NCBI RefSeq assembly: GCF_020921035.1
Contig: NC_063156.1
Location: 682,001 to 746,000 of the forward strand
Source: Rhodamnia argentea
Lineage: Eukaryota; Streptophyta; Magnoliopsida; Myrtales; Myrtaceae
Direction of reading: 5' to 3'
Length of the DNA stretch: 64,000 nucleotides
Part shown: positions 37,068 to 47,992 of the stretch, piece by piece
How the letters are laid out: each line of letters begins with the position of its first letter
How positions within the stretch are numbered: the first letter of the stretch is position 1
The notes under the pieces: generated by a model
Database searches by the model: none
Told to the model about the DNA's origin: nothing
What the model saw: only the letters and a program-made list of their open reading frames with translations
Translations under genes and position numbers: made by a program

Positions 37068-37785
37068 CTGACGTGTAGTTGCCCCCCTTTGTTTTTTTTG
37101 GGTCAAAAGTAGCTGCCGACTCTACTTGCTTAAAATATGGGGACGTGGATGAATGAGTGAGTTTCGTTCAGCAATCAGAGAGAGGGGCACGTGGAGGCAC
37201 GAGCTCTTGCGCTCGCCTGCGTCGTCCGTCGCAGAAAGGGTCAGGAGCCAAGCGAAAAAGAGAAGTGGAGAAAGAGCCCCCGTCTTGTCAAGCCAGGGAA
37301 AGAGCGTCGGATATTTCGTGAATTGGCGTTTTCTCCAAGCGATCTGCGCTTGAATGAATAATGGAACCGCATTGAAGAGATCTTTGGATTATTGCATTTA
37401 TGGTTATGGGAGAGGGACCTCTACCCTGTCGGACATGATCCTTTCCTAATTCAAAGCCGGTCACTGTCCGAAGACCGCCCCACACCCACCCCGCCCCCCC
37501 CAACGAAATCGAACAAGCTTATGGATGATACGATCCGGGCTTCGTTGGTCCCCCTGACGAATGCTCGGAAGCAACCGATCGCTTGTCGAGTGTCTTGAAA
37601 TTGGTTCATTTTTTTGTTTCGAGACGAACGCGCACACTTCTCGTGCGGCTATTTCTAGTCTAATTAGAAATGAACGGTTCTAACCTTCCTCTCTCTCTTA
37701 TTTCTCTCTTCTTCTTTTTTGTCATTGATAGGAAGAATTATTGTTGTGAGAGGCACCCAGAAGTCTTCTTATTGCTTCTAAAGGA
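37068..37785. other. Spacer, no gene recognised
   Basis: Moderately GC-rich sequence with short unassigned frames and a poly-C run near 37490-37501. No transcript structure could be inferred, although the P1BS cluster just to the left makes a non-coding RNA worth testing. Confidence 0.35.
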
Positions 37786-38852
37786 GACATTGGGTGCGTT
37801 TGAAAAGACTTTTGAGGAAAGACTTTTGAGGAAATGCAAAAGTCTTTGGACTAAAGGAATTTGGTGAAATGTAAAGACTGTTTGGTAAACTGTAATTGAA
37901 AAATGCCTTGAAATGCAGCTTTGAGAAAATGTTGTTTTGTAAACATAAATTCGAAAAGCCTTGATCACTTTTAATTTTTAAATGCAACTTGTTTAAATAC
38001 AACAATCTCTGCACTCTCTCTCCCTCCCCCTTGCCTCAAATCGATGGCTGCAAATGGCAATTCTCGTCATCCGATGCTCCACGTTGCACCTCACTGTGAA
38101 TTCCTGATTTTTTTTCCATTTGCCATTAAATTAGGGTTCCCTTTCGATAAAACACCCTTCCCATTTGCCGTAAATTCCTTTTCCCTTTGCGCGGAGAGAG
38201 AGAGAGAGAGAGAGAGGTTCTTCTCCATTTTCCTTGTCAATTTTCTTGGGAAAGAAGAAGAGCACAGCTTAATCATGGCGAAAGGCCCTGGTCTCTACTC
38301 CAACATCAGCAAAAAAGAGACTCATTTTCTACCCAAAGGCGTGGGTGGGCGAGGGTCGACCTCGCATGAGGTCGTTGCCTAGATCCGGGGCGGGTGTTAG
38401 AGAAGATGGAGTGGCGGACGACGGCGAAGGCGGCATCGAGATCTTCGGCATGGATGAGGGACTGGGCGCGATTGTGGAGGTTGAGGGGAGGGCCGATGAG
38501 GGTGGAGGTGGAGTCGGGGAGGCGGGCGGCGTTGGTATCGCGAGGTGGGGGGGTTTTGTTGCTGCAGAGAGTGCGTGGAAGGAAGAAGAAAAATAAAGGG
38601 GTAAACATGAAATTATGATTAATAAGTGAGGGTAATATTAGAAATTCAAAAAAATCATTAATGGACACTGTTACCTGTCGAGAATGCGGCAAAGCCAAGG
38701 CAGCCTTGAAGCTGCCTTGAGCTTTTAGCCTTTGGAAGGCTCACTTTCAGCCAAGGATGTTTGGAAATTTTTTACCAAACACTTAAATTTTGGCCCAAGG
38801 GACTTTGGGTGTATAAAGCCCCTTGGGAAAACAGTTCTCAAACGCAGCCACC
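37786..38852. mobile_element. Putative hAT-like foldback element carrying a gene fragment
   Basis: The ends are inversely related. The left is TGGGTGCGTTTGAAAAGAC (about 37790); the right is GTTCTCAAACGCAGCCA (about 38834-38850). GCGTTTG-type termini recur in plant hAT MITEs. Sub-terminal arms with TTTGGTAAA / TTTACCAAA and AAGGCNTTTGA-like motifs also face each other. I could not find a clean 8-bp target duplication, so the boundaries are provisional. The inside holds a (GA)n run (38199-38216) and a PPR-like coding scrap. Confidence 0.45.
38387..38560 (-). pseudogene. PPR-protein N-terminal fragment
   Basis: The minus-strand frame reads ...PPPRDTNAARLPDSTSTLIG..., then LNLHNRAQSLIHAEDLDAAF, then AVVRHSIFSNTRP. 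The pattern of linker plus NRxxSLIxAxDLDxAFAxxRHSxFSNxRP resembles the start of mitochondrial pentatricopeptide proteins as I remember them. After TRP similarity stops and the sequence turns arginine-rich; no further repeats follow. It is therefore a truncated copy, probably captured by the surrounding foldback element. Confidence 0.45.
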
Positions 38853-39119
38853 ATCATCCAAGCCCAAACACCTCCTCACTGTTCCTTGCGAACTCAGTAC
38901 GTTATTGCAGAGAAATTGTTTGTCATACAAACAAAACATCTTGATCAAACAATAATGGAGTCATTTCTTTTATATAGTCCAGGTCATTAAATATCACGAG
39001 TCAGTTAAGATTTTGGCCTATGATTGGTGTATGTTACTTTGACCAAAAGCAGTTAGCACAAAATTAGTGGGATTCGAAGTGACAACTCCTAGTTTTTCTG
39101 TTAAAAATTCTCCAACACT

Positions 39120-39290
39120 CCAATCAGATAATTACCAAAAAAGTCCTAATGCTATTGCAGTCATATTAATTCAGTCTTAAACATTCCAATTGTGCAAATT
39201 TAGCATTAAACATTTTCACATTTTGCCAATGTAATCCATCCGATCAATTTTATTCGAAATCGCTAATGTAAACACCGGCCATCTTCTGTG
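39120..39290. mobile_element. Truncated family 1 element arm
   Basis: The sequence shows the same AAAAAAGTCCTAATGC...AATTCAGTCTTAAACATT and ...TTTTGCCAATGTAATCCATC...GAAATCGCTAATGT order as left arms at 9.8, 11.3 and 58.7 kb. No matching right arm was found before 40 kb, so it is a fragment. Confidence 0.5.
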
Positions 39291-41272
39291 ATACAATACG
39301 TAAAGTGAGCACTCCAAGAGACATTGGTGCGCCATATCGATCCCGATGACGACATTCAATGTCAACAATGTATTTGCCAAGTAGAGACAAACATTCTTCC
39401 GTTTTGAGGTGTAACCGCTTTTGAGCAATCCAAGCACATTTTGGTACTTCACATGTTCTATATAATATACACTTTGACCCAAAAAGAAAACATGTACTAT
39501 GTACACTGACAAATTTCAGGATCTTATGCGATTTAGACACTCGTGTTCTTCTCAAAGTGCCCAACTCATCAAGTACCAAACATTAAATGTTCCCTCTACT
39601 AAGTGTCTAGAAATGTGCCAATGGACAACCAACGTCAACGAAGCTACCGAAACTGACGAGCATTTTTTAATTTGTCCAGAATTATATCTTTGACAGCAGG
39701 TAAACGAACGGGGCATTTTAACTTTGCCTATAACAACAAACCTAACAGGTGACATTAAAAAATTACAGCTTCGGAAAGTTCGTTTTATATTTTACTTTAG
39801 AAATGTATATGCAGCTCGTTACTTCGTGCAAAAAGCGCAAAGCAACCTCTGCCATTTCAAGAAAGGCAATCGCCTGCTTCCACTGCACTCTTTTCCACAC
39901 AAACTCGTGCCTATATAGAGTTCACATGACCAACAAGTAAATGAACTGCATATAAGTTCAGCGTTCACCGATGTTTCAAAAGTTAATACTTTCACATGAA
40001 GGGTGCTAGGATCTCAACAAAAAGACCAGGAAAAAAATCACATATGGCAACAGATTTCTTTTCAAGTATTTACACAGCCGACTCTGCTGATATGTAAACT
40101 GGTCCTTTGTTTCAAATATTTTCTCAATACACATTTTGGCAGGAGTGATCGAATGACTTTCCTCTGTATGGAACTTTCCATTATAACACAAGAAACCTAC
40201 TAACACAGCGAGAAACACGTACCCTGAAACGAGATGGATAACTGATAACCTGCCTCTCCTGCATACTACAATTGAAACATGCTATTTTGGCTGTTATGAT
40301 AATGAGTTTACCTCTGGTCTAGCACTACGTAGTTAGCAAATTCTGTAGCCCAGTGACCGGCTTCAATCCAAAACAAACATCACTTGCCTAAGATAGTTGC
40401 ATAATGGGCGACCGCAAAGAAGCTACATAATCCCTCTGTAAAAGTTCAAGGTGATTATGACCAGATCCCAGAGATTGCAACTATTTGTACAACGGTTAAC
40501 TTCCGTACAAGGTGGCGTAGCTATACAAAGGCTCACACGCGTACACCTTTCTGCCATTTGAACTCTCCCATACAGAAGCTTAAGGCAGTTAAAGGCAATG
40601 GGAGGATTATGAGTAAAATATACCTGCCCGTTATTCGAAATGATCAGAAGGAGATGAAACCTAAGTTCGAAATCATCTTCAAGTAGCTCACACCAACCTC
40701 AAATAAATCAAAAGGATATATAAGTTAAGGAAATGGCTGAATCACGTGACAGAAAATGTAGAGCAAAAAAAGAAGATAGTCGAGCTACACACAAGGGCAT
40801 AAACAAAATGCTGCACTGGTGAGAAAAGAGCTTAAGGTTACCTTAAGATCAAGGGAACAATCAATATCCCTTCAGCATTTGCATTCATACATTTTTGGAG
40901 CCTGTCCTCTTAAATACTTGGGAAAAAGAGTACCCCCAACCAGTCAATTGCTTTAATTAGAAGGAAAGGGCAGGGACTCTGAATCAACCTTTCAGAGGTA
41001 ATTAGAAGAAAGAAATCTGGTTCAAGCAAAAGTCTAAACACATAATTACGGGAGTTACAACAACAAAACGCTACCTACCTCAGCCCTGTTCTCCATTAAC
41101 TACATTGATCAGACGGAGATCGTAATACTCTCAAGAAAGCTGTGAGATAGGACAAAAGGAGTTTCACACACCGCAAGAAATTACTGGAGAGTTAAGCAAG
41201 GGTGATAAACTCTCTGAGATAAAAATCTACCTTAATAAGTTTAGAGCTTCATTCAGCTACATATTCCAAATT
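39291..41272. other. Spacer and LUC7 3' flank
   Basis: Minus-strand frames of about 100 codons at 39216-39579 have no recognisable family. The right part (about 40.6-41.27 kb) is the likely 3' UTR of LUC7. Nothing else is supported. Confidence 0.4.
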
Positions 41273-44215
41273 TCAGTGATCGGGACTTCTAGATGAACCC
41301 TTGTAACCATGCCTGACAGGGGAGCGAGACCTACTTCTGTCTTGGTACCGATCCCTGGCACCATCTCTACCTTTCCTGGATCTCCAATTCATTCCTCTAC
41401 CTCCATCATAACTACCTCTACCATTCCTCTCTCGTGACCTCTCACGATCTCGACCACGTTCCCGGTAGCGATCCCGTTCCCTCTCTCTGTCTCTGCCCTG
41501 ATCCCTGTCCCGCTCCTGTTCACGATATCTATCCTTGTCTCTCGATCCACTTCTTCTTCTACTCTCGTGCTCCTTTTCCCTTATCTTCTTCCTCTCTTCG
41601 GCTTCTTTCTCCCTAGCTAACCTTTCCTCTTCCCTTTTCTCCTCCTTCGCAGTCTGAAAGAGCAACAAAATTTAAGTAATCAGTAAAAGAAAGCTCTGCT
41701 TGCATCTGAAGCCTTCTTTATAGCCATCATACCTTATACTCTGAGATGAAGTCCCGAACCATACCATAACCCACATGCTGTTTCCCTGTGACATGCGATT
41801 GAATCCTTTCAGCTGCGTCATTTGCCACTAGGAAAGAGCCACATATCTCGCAAAGAGCCATCTTTTTCTCCTGCGTAAGCATCAATAGCTTCTCGTTCTG
41901 AGGTTGTTGCGTCAACGATGTCTTTTCAGCATTAAGCAGCTCGACCTGCGAAAGGGTTTTAACAATTCTTTCGGGTTTAATACCGTGAATCCAGATGACA
42001 TTTACATCCAATAATATCTTTCTATCAAGAGCTATTGCTGAGATGGGGTGTCCACTGTTTAAAATGTCATTATTTCCACAAAGCAAAAGGACCTTTTCTT
42101 GGCATACACCAGCAATTTCATACAATAATGGAAACAAGGTATGACCAGGTACCTTCCTCATGAGTGCTTCAGCTTCGTCAACTTTTCCAGCTTCACCAAG
42201 GGATTCTACTTGTTCAAGCAGGTTCTTAATTTTCTCCTCCAGCACAGATAGTTGTTCAGATTTTTCAGCTGACAGCGCAGCAGAGGGGGCAGGTTCAACC
42301 TCTTGAGCAAGGCGTTCCCGCCCACGTCTAACTCTTCTATCTAAATCAGAAACCTGCATAAGAATAATTATATGTAGGTACCACAGATTTGAGAATGCTC
42401 AATTGCAAACAACAGGTGACTTACCAATTTCTCACAGAACTGGCAAAGTTCTGCTTCAAACTTGGCGATAAAGGCATCGTGTCTAGGAGACTGCTCAAAG
42501 CTGAGGCTCAAACAAAAGATGATTACAAAAAAGAGTGACAATAAATCATAAGTTGTAGAATATATGCAAATCAGGAGCAAGATGGAGAAGGCAACAAGTC
42601 AGGAAAATTAGCATGATACGCGCACAATCACAAAAACGGTCAGATTACAATAGCATATGCAGAAGTTCAGGATGCAATTGAATTGCATTTACTGCAAAGA
42701 CAGGAATAAAGCACAATTCCTCATGGAATAAAACTTCATAGAAGGTGTCTAATTGAGTCCATGCATTACAAAACCTGTAACCATTCTCAGGCTCTATCAT
42801 TGGCAAACAAAACCCTCCCGTCCCCCCCCAAAACCACCCCCCCATATTCTGTCTGTTTGTCTGTCTGTCTGACAACAAAAACATGAGGATGCAAAGTTCT
42901 AGTGGTATTATTCGATCTCAGCAAAGCAATCACTACCAATTCCTCTTTTCTTGTAGTATTTGCAGCAATGTCATGAGTAAATCTGCGGAAAGTAAAAAGG
43001 AAGAATTTGTTCTACTCAAACCCGTACCTCTCTTTCAACTTCAAATCATGAATTCTCGGGCATGGTCCTGAAGGAGATAAAAATGGAGGTCATGAGTGGG
43101 TAAAATATTGGCACTCAACACACATATCAACCATTATTTGTCGTTGCAACAGATGTAGCAGAAGAAATTACTAATTCGCAATTTCTCCTATCACCACGTG
43201 AAGCTGAGAATCACGAAACAAGCACCAAAAGGGTAAATATATCTGAAACTAAGATGTGCGTTGCCTCCAGAAACCACACTACACAATTGGTACACCAATT
43301 ATTTTGGATACAAATTTCCTCACTTCTCATGCCATTTAAGCCTGAGAAGTGCGTGCGAAAATTACACCACTGTTGAGTGCTATGGCTCCAACGATGTTGA
43401 CCAAATCATATTCCCATAAGATTCTCCAGCAAAAACTTGTATACTGCTTTTTCTAAACAAACAGTCAATGACTCGTGAAGGGACAGGGCTTACATAACAA
43501 TACAAGAACAGAATCTTCAAAAGCGAAAGCAGCAAGAAAGTTAAATCGTCTTGCAGAGTCAGTCAAAGAGAACTTTAGAGAAACAAATGAATCACGTATT
43601 AGCATCTAAGATCAGTGCCTGGCCATGAATACTGACAAGCTACGACTAGGAAAAACACAAAAACAGAGAGCAAATTCAGATAGTAACACACCGAGGTCGC
43701 TCCGAGTGTTGACGAAGAGATCATGAGGGCAGAACCGCACCATGTAAAACGCACAAACCTCCTTATCGTCCCATTTAATCTCCCTGTAACCCCTTCTCTC
43801 TTCCTCAGTCAAATTCCGAGCTGAAAATCCACCGAATAAAGATTTTAGGGCTTAATAAAAAATTCCAGCGACAAATACAAACATACAAACACCTAATTGA
43901 CCAGTCCCCACATAGTATGACGGTAAAAAATTAAGGCATGGAAGGAAACTTAGTGACAAACCTAAATCGGACACACAAAATTCAGCCACAAGTCAGAATT
44001 TAATCAACCTACCGATGGCTAATCCAAAACCAAGACATCCCACTTCACATGATGACCAACCAGGTAATGAAACGAAACATCGGATTCTAGAGCTCAATCA
44101 GCAATGGCGATGATAGTTTCAAATCCTACTCGACCCCACCAAACAACCGTATCGGAAGCAGAGAAAGAGCACCTGAGCCCATGAGCTCGTCCAGCAAAGC
44201 TCGCTGAGCATCCAT
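41273..44215 (-). CDS. LUC7: LUC7-like U1 snRNP splicing factor
   Basis: Seven coding exons: 44215-44173, 43820-43692, 43067-43028, 42500-42425, 42353-42153, 41945-41733, 41653-41273. They total 1083 nt, 360 residues, all GT-AG and in phase. The start MDAQRALLDELMGS and WDDKEVC...VRFCPHDLFVNTRSDLGPCPRIH are LUC7 hallmarks; Cys37, Cys45, Cys60 and His64 form the CCCH finger. A coiled coil (about residues 100-155) follows. The second, C2H2 finger is CEICGSFLVANDAAERIQSHVTGKQH (residues 195-220). The tail from about 240 is Arg/Glu/Asp-rich and ends in RSRSRSP. LUC7 stabilises U1 snRNP at 5' splice sites. A 40-nt exon is unusually small. From memory At5g51410 is its counterpart, placing it in the same ancestral block as CNR6 and RIN3. 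Confidence 0.95.
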
Positions 44216-44639
44216 TGTTGGGGGAATTGTGACGGACCAGAAGAAGAGGAGAATAGAGAGAAGCTGTGAGCTGCAACGGTGTGTCTATGGAGCACCGTTC
44301 TTCTCAGAGAGGGGATTTATTTGGAAAGCGAACATATATGCGCCGAGAAGAATAAAAGGAAAACCCCTAGAATCGGGCTTTTCGACGTGATGAGGGAAGA
44401 GCGAGTCGGGTCGGATTTGGATTGACCTTTCCGTGATGGGCCAAGCCCGACCTCAAACCCGGGCTGAAAGAGGCGTATCCCGGCTGGACCATGACATGAG
44501 AAATTGGTAGCGAGATTGTAGAGTTTGGGACAGGTTGGGCCTCTGTGAAATTTTCCGGCAACCACAATTGCCATCACAACAAGATTTTAGTCCCGGGCTC
44601 GGACCAAAATGGGTCGTTGGGTTGATATGCCCATGAAAA

Positions 44640-45160
44640 ATGTAACGAGGAATTCTAAATAAGGACGTGAAACGTCTTTATTTTTTCGAATGAGGAATTG
44701 AGATGAACCTTATTTTATATAAAAGTCAACAGTGATCATATAAGTCTAAAAAAAAAGGTCCGATCTCTTTGACCGGTCAAGGGCATTTTCATCCTTTAAA
44801 TTTTTTTAATTTTCGTCACTTATCCCTCTCTTTTTCTTCCTTTTCGCTGGTGACTTAGGCGATGGTCGACCACTAGAGAGGGTTGGCCTCGCCTGCGCGA
44901 GAGTCGTGCCCCTTGCCCATGGTCGACGAGGGCTTGGACGAGGGTCGATGGGCACTCGCAGGCTGCAGCAACAAAGGAAAAGGAAATGGGAAAAGAAAAA
45001 AAAAGAACATATAGAAAAAAAGGACGAAAATATTATTGACGAGTCGATGAGTTCAAACTCTTCTTTGAGAATGATATGGTCATTAGGCTCTTATCTGAAA
45101 TAATATTTATTTTAGGCATTTATTTGATAAAATGACCTTGTTTTGAATTTTCCCAAAATT
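44640..45160. mobile_element. Foldback element, family 2 copy
   Basis: The right end, GGCATTTATTTGATAAAATG...GAATTTTCCCAAAATT, corresponds to the right end at 28.2 kb. The left end has the inverse GGAATTCTAAATAAGGACG... and TTCGAATGAGG. The core (about 44855-44960) is GC-rich, alternating CGACGAGGGCTTG-like blocks. The outer borders are approximate. Confidence 0.55.
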
Positions 45161-45505
45161 TAATGCAAAACGGCCGCTACTTTTCTCCGGTTTTGGCTAC
45201 TCCGTCTTCTTGATCCTGAGGGAAAAAAAAATGGAAATAAATAAATAAAATAAACCTCCAAAAAAGAAATTATTGGCTCCAAGGTGCAAAACAATCAGGT
45301 CCAACCAGAAACGACACGTCGTTCTCGGAAATGTTATCCGAAAAAGGACCAAAACCTGTGGCTCTCCAAATGCTCTTATATTTCCCCCCGGCCGCATGAC
45401 TAACATGTAGGAAGCGACACGTAGGCGGAACTCCCAGAGTCTCCCACTTCAACCATCACCTCGCCATCCACAAGCTAAGCCATCTCCTCAAGCCTCGCGC
45501 GCACC

Positions 45506-46198
45506 ATGAACGACTCCGTCGACAAGCTAGTCATCTTCCTAGCCAAGCGGGACGGCATCGACAAGCTCGTCAAGACCTTCCAATACGTCTCCAAGCTCGT
45601 CCACTGGCGGGCCGAGGAGGCCGCACGCCCTGACCTCGCCCGGCGAGCCAAGAACTGGGAGGTCGCCTCCGGCCTGAGCCGCAAGGCCTTCCGCACCGGC
45701 CGATTCCTCACGGGGCTCAACGCCCTCCGCCGATCCCCCGGCGCGACCCCGGCGTTCAGGCTTCTTGGGGTGCTGGCCAATGCCGGGGAGATGGTCTACT
45801 TCTTCTTCGACCACTTCCTGTGGCTGTCGAGGATCGGGGCGCTCGACGCGGCGCTCGCCCGGCGGATGAGCTTCGTATCGGCGTTCGGGGAGTCGTTCGG
45901 ATACGTATTCTTCATCGCGATGGACTTCATCATGCTCAAGGAAGGGTTGAAGGCGGAGAGGCAGCTTAGGAAGGGGAAGGAGAAGGGAGGGAAGAACGAC
46001 GACGAAGTGGAAGGGAGGGTTGCGAAGATAAGGGCGGATAGAGTGATGCGGCTGATGGCGGTGGCCGCGAATGTGGCGGATCTGGTGATTGCGGTGGCGG
46101 ATATTGAGCCGAACCCGTTTTGCAACCATCCGGTCTCGCTCGGGATTAGCGGACTTGTGTCTGCATGGGCTGGCTGGTATCGGAATTGGCCCTCGTAA
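45506..46198 (+). CDS. PEX11B: Peroxisomal membrane protein PEX11B-type
   Basis: Intronless frame of 230 residues. ATG context CACCATGA. It opens MNDSVDKLVIFLAKRDGIDKL, continues FQYVSKLVHW, WEVASGLSRKAFRTGRFLTG, NALRRSPGATP and VYFFFDHFLWLSRIGALDA, and ends GISGLVSAWAGWYRNWPS, all characteristic of the plant PEX11A/B branch. PEX11 proteins bind and curve the peroxisome membrane through N-terminal amphipathic helices and start elongation and fission; PEX11B in Arabidopsis is light-induced through phyA/HYH. The hydrophilic insert (RQLRKGKEKGGKNDDE) is the variable loop. The gene is very GC-rich, which produces long antisense shadow frames. G3Pp and TIP5;1 neighbour it here as in Arabidopsis chromosome 3. 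Confidence 0.95.
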   Translation: MNDSVDKLVIFLAKRDGIDKLVKTFQYVSKLVHWRAEEAARPDLARRAKNWEVASGLSRKAFRTGRFLTGLNALRRSPGATPAFRLLGVLANAGEMVYFFFDHFLWLSRIGALDAALARRMSFVSAFGESFGYVFFIAMDFIMLKEGLKAERQLRKGKEKGGKNDDEVEGRVAKIRADRVMRLMAVAANVADLVIAVADIEPNPFCNHPVSLGISGLVSAWAGWYRNWPS

Positions 46199-46429
46199 AG
46201 GAAGAATTCTTAAGAGTTACTATTGCACACAGCAACAGCGAAAAAAGAAAAGAAAAAGGAGTTACATGGGAAATGTAAATGACTTTTCTTTGGCATGTGC
46301 ACTTTGGGTTTTCGGCTTTTGTTCATGGCAATATTGCATTTGTGGTGGATGATTCTTTGTAGCGTGTTCAAACTATTTCTGCCATCACATGTGAGGATTT
46401 TATCTAGATATATTCGGACAGCGGGTTGA

Positions 46430-47065
46430 TTTTGTAAAAAGTCCTAAACATTTTGCACGGAGTTCAATTCTGTCATAAATCTTTAAATGTTATATTTCAG
46501 CAGTTCACTTATGATGGGGTGTGTTTGAGAGGTAATCAAATAAACACACAAAGGTTTTCATCATTACTTTAAGGAGACAGTACGATCGGTATTTACGTTG
46601 TGAAACTAGAATATTTTCCTTATGATCACATTCCGACCATTATGGAGTTGTAGATTCTTCCATTGCATGACGGTGATTCAATTAATATTTCTCGGTAACT
46701 CTCTTGTTGTGTATCAAAAGGATAGTCGTTTTCCTCATGAATTCTTTCAACATTGGTATTAGACCCGGGTTAAGATCTCTTGACTTGTTTTTCCGTCGAG
46801 TTTTGACTTGTTGTTTAATATGAAGATCATTAGGAAATTGACTTCCAGATCTTCTAGAAGGGGGAAGGAGTAGAAAAAAAAAATTAAAAAATATTAGGTC
46901 AGCATCCACATCAATGCCGACCAGCCAAACTTAATCGGATGGGCTGAATTGATACAATAGCAAAATGTTTAGGATCGAATCGTTTAGAAAAAAAAAAAAA
47001 ATTATGACTGAATTGACATAATTACAATAGTTTTAGGACTTTTTAGGTAATTTTTTCTGATAGGA
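46430..47065. mobile_element. Interrupted family 1 foldback element
   Basis: The left arm fragment (AAAAAGTCCTAAACATTTTG, about 46436-46500) and right arm (ATGACTGAATTGACATAATT...TTTTAGGACTTTTTAGGTAA, about 47000-47060) match family 1 ends. The intervening 46510-46860 does not look like the usual core and may be a later insertion or unrelated sequence. Confidence 0.45.
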
Positions 47066-47431
47066 GAGTGATATTGTCAAAGATAATATAATCTCAGTGG
47101 GAGAGATATGATAAAGTGCATCCCATCACGTGAGTATCTCTCGCAAGAGCCTCTCGTACAAGAATGAAGATCATCTCTCTGGATCTTTGAACGGGAAACT
47201 ACAGCCTCCAACAAGAAAGCATTCATGTTATCCAGTCAAAGGAAAAAAATGCCTGCGTGTAAGGTGCTAATAAATGATCAATCTCGAGCAAATTGGAATT
47301 AGGAACAGGAAGTGTAGATGTAAGCAGGATTCGAATTTCGATTCAAACGAATGAACATATCTCTAAGGCCACACCACGAAAAAACGTTGCATAAATCAAA
47401 TCTTTCGCACCGAAATCGAAGGGAGTCAAAC

Positions 47432-47992
47432 ATGGCCAGTCCTGCGTTTTCTCCCATCCCACAAACGTTCTTCCCGGCTCTTTTCGGGTTTGCCTCTTTC
47501 ATTGATTCCCCACTGGTCCAGTCCATTCTCGATGGCCTCCGACGTTATGTGATTCTGATCGTCGTGTCCGTGTTGTTCTTGTGCCTAGTTATTTACCCAT
47601 GCCTCCGCGACCTGTTTGACATTCTTGTTCAGGACCTCGACATCGGGCCCCGATTTGACGACCTGGAGGCCGGAAGAAGATTGCCGCTTCTCGGGAGGCT
47701 CCGTGGGGGACAGCCGCTTCGCTCTCCGGCCGATCCCCTCCGCCGCTCCCGTACACATCGATCCTCTCCGGAGAGCGAAGCGCTGATGAGGATACATGTG
47801 TACGGGAGCGGCGGAGGGGAAGAAGCCAAGCACACCGACTGCGTGATTTGCCTCGAGGATTTTAAGGACGGAGAAGAGTGCCTAAGGCCGACATGTTGCG
47901 ACCACACTTTCCACAAGGCTTGCCTGAATCGCTGGCTCTTGGAACGTAGACGGTGCCCGATTTGTCAGGCTCGGGTCGCAGCGGCGGTATAA
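47432..47992 (+). CDS. Membrane RING-H2 finger E3 ligase
   Basis: Intronless gene. ATG 47432 (MASPAFSPIPQTFF...) gives 186 residues; an upstream in-frame ATG at 47351 would add 27 mostly polar residues and looks like leader. One membrane helix is at about residues 39-57 (YVILIVVSVLFLCLVIYPCL). A variable, Arg/Ser-rich stretch follows, then a C-terminal RING-H2 finger at 137-178: CVIC, C-D-H-T-F-H-K-A-C, RWLLERRRCPIC. The layout is like ATL ligases, but I see no GLD motif, so it is not a typical ATL. The linker between helix and RING is encoded by two crossed perfect inverted repeats (47715-47820). Substrate unknown; the domain identity is sure. Confidence 0.85.
   Translation: MASPAFSPIPQTFFPALFGFASFIDSPLVQSILDGLRRYVILIVVSVLFLCLVIYPCLRDLFDILVQDLDIGPRFDDLEAGRRLPLLGRLRGGQPLRSPADPLRRSRTHRSSPESEALMRIHVYGSGGGEEAKHTDCVICLEDFKDGEECLRPTCCDHTFHKACLNRWLLERRRCPICQARVAAAV
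47715..47820. repeat. Two interlocked perfect inverted repeats (A-B-A'-B')
   Basis: Arm A (47715-47729, 15 bp, CGCTTCGCTCTCCGG) is the exact reverse complement of A' (47768-47782). Arm B (47734-47758, 25 bp) is the exact reverse complement of B' (47796-47820). B lies inside the A loop and A' inside the B loop, so the two stems cannot form as nested hairpins; they would form a pseudoknot or compete. Everything is inside the RING-H2 coding region and in frame. Confidence 0.95.

Noticed and set aside
45539-46129. 196-codon antisense frame over PEX11B
   Set aside because: High third-position GC in PEX11B removes stops on the opposite strand. The plus frame matches the PEX11 family from end to end.
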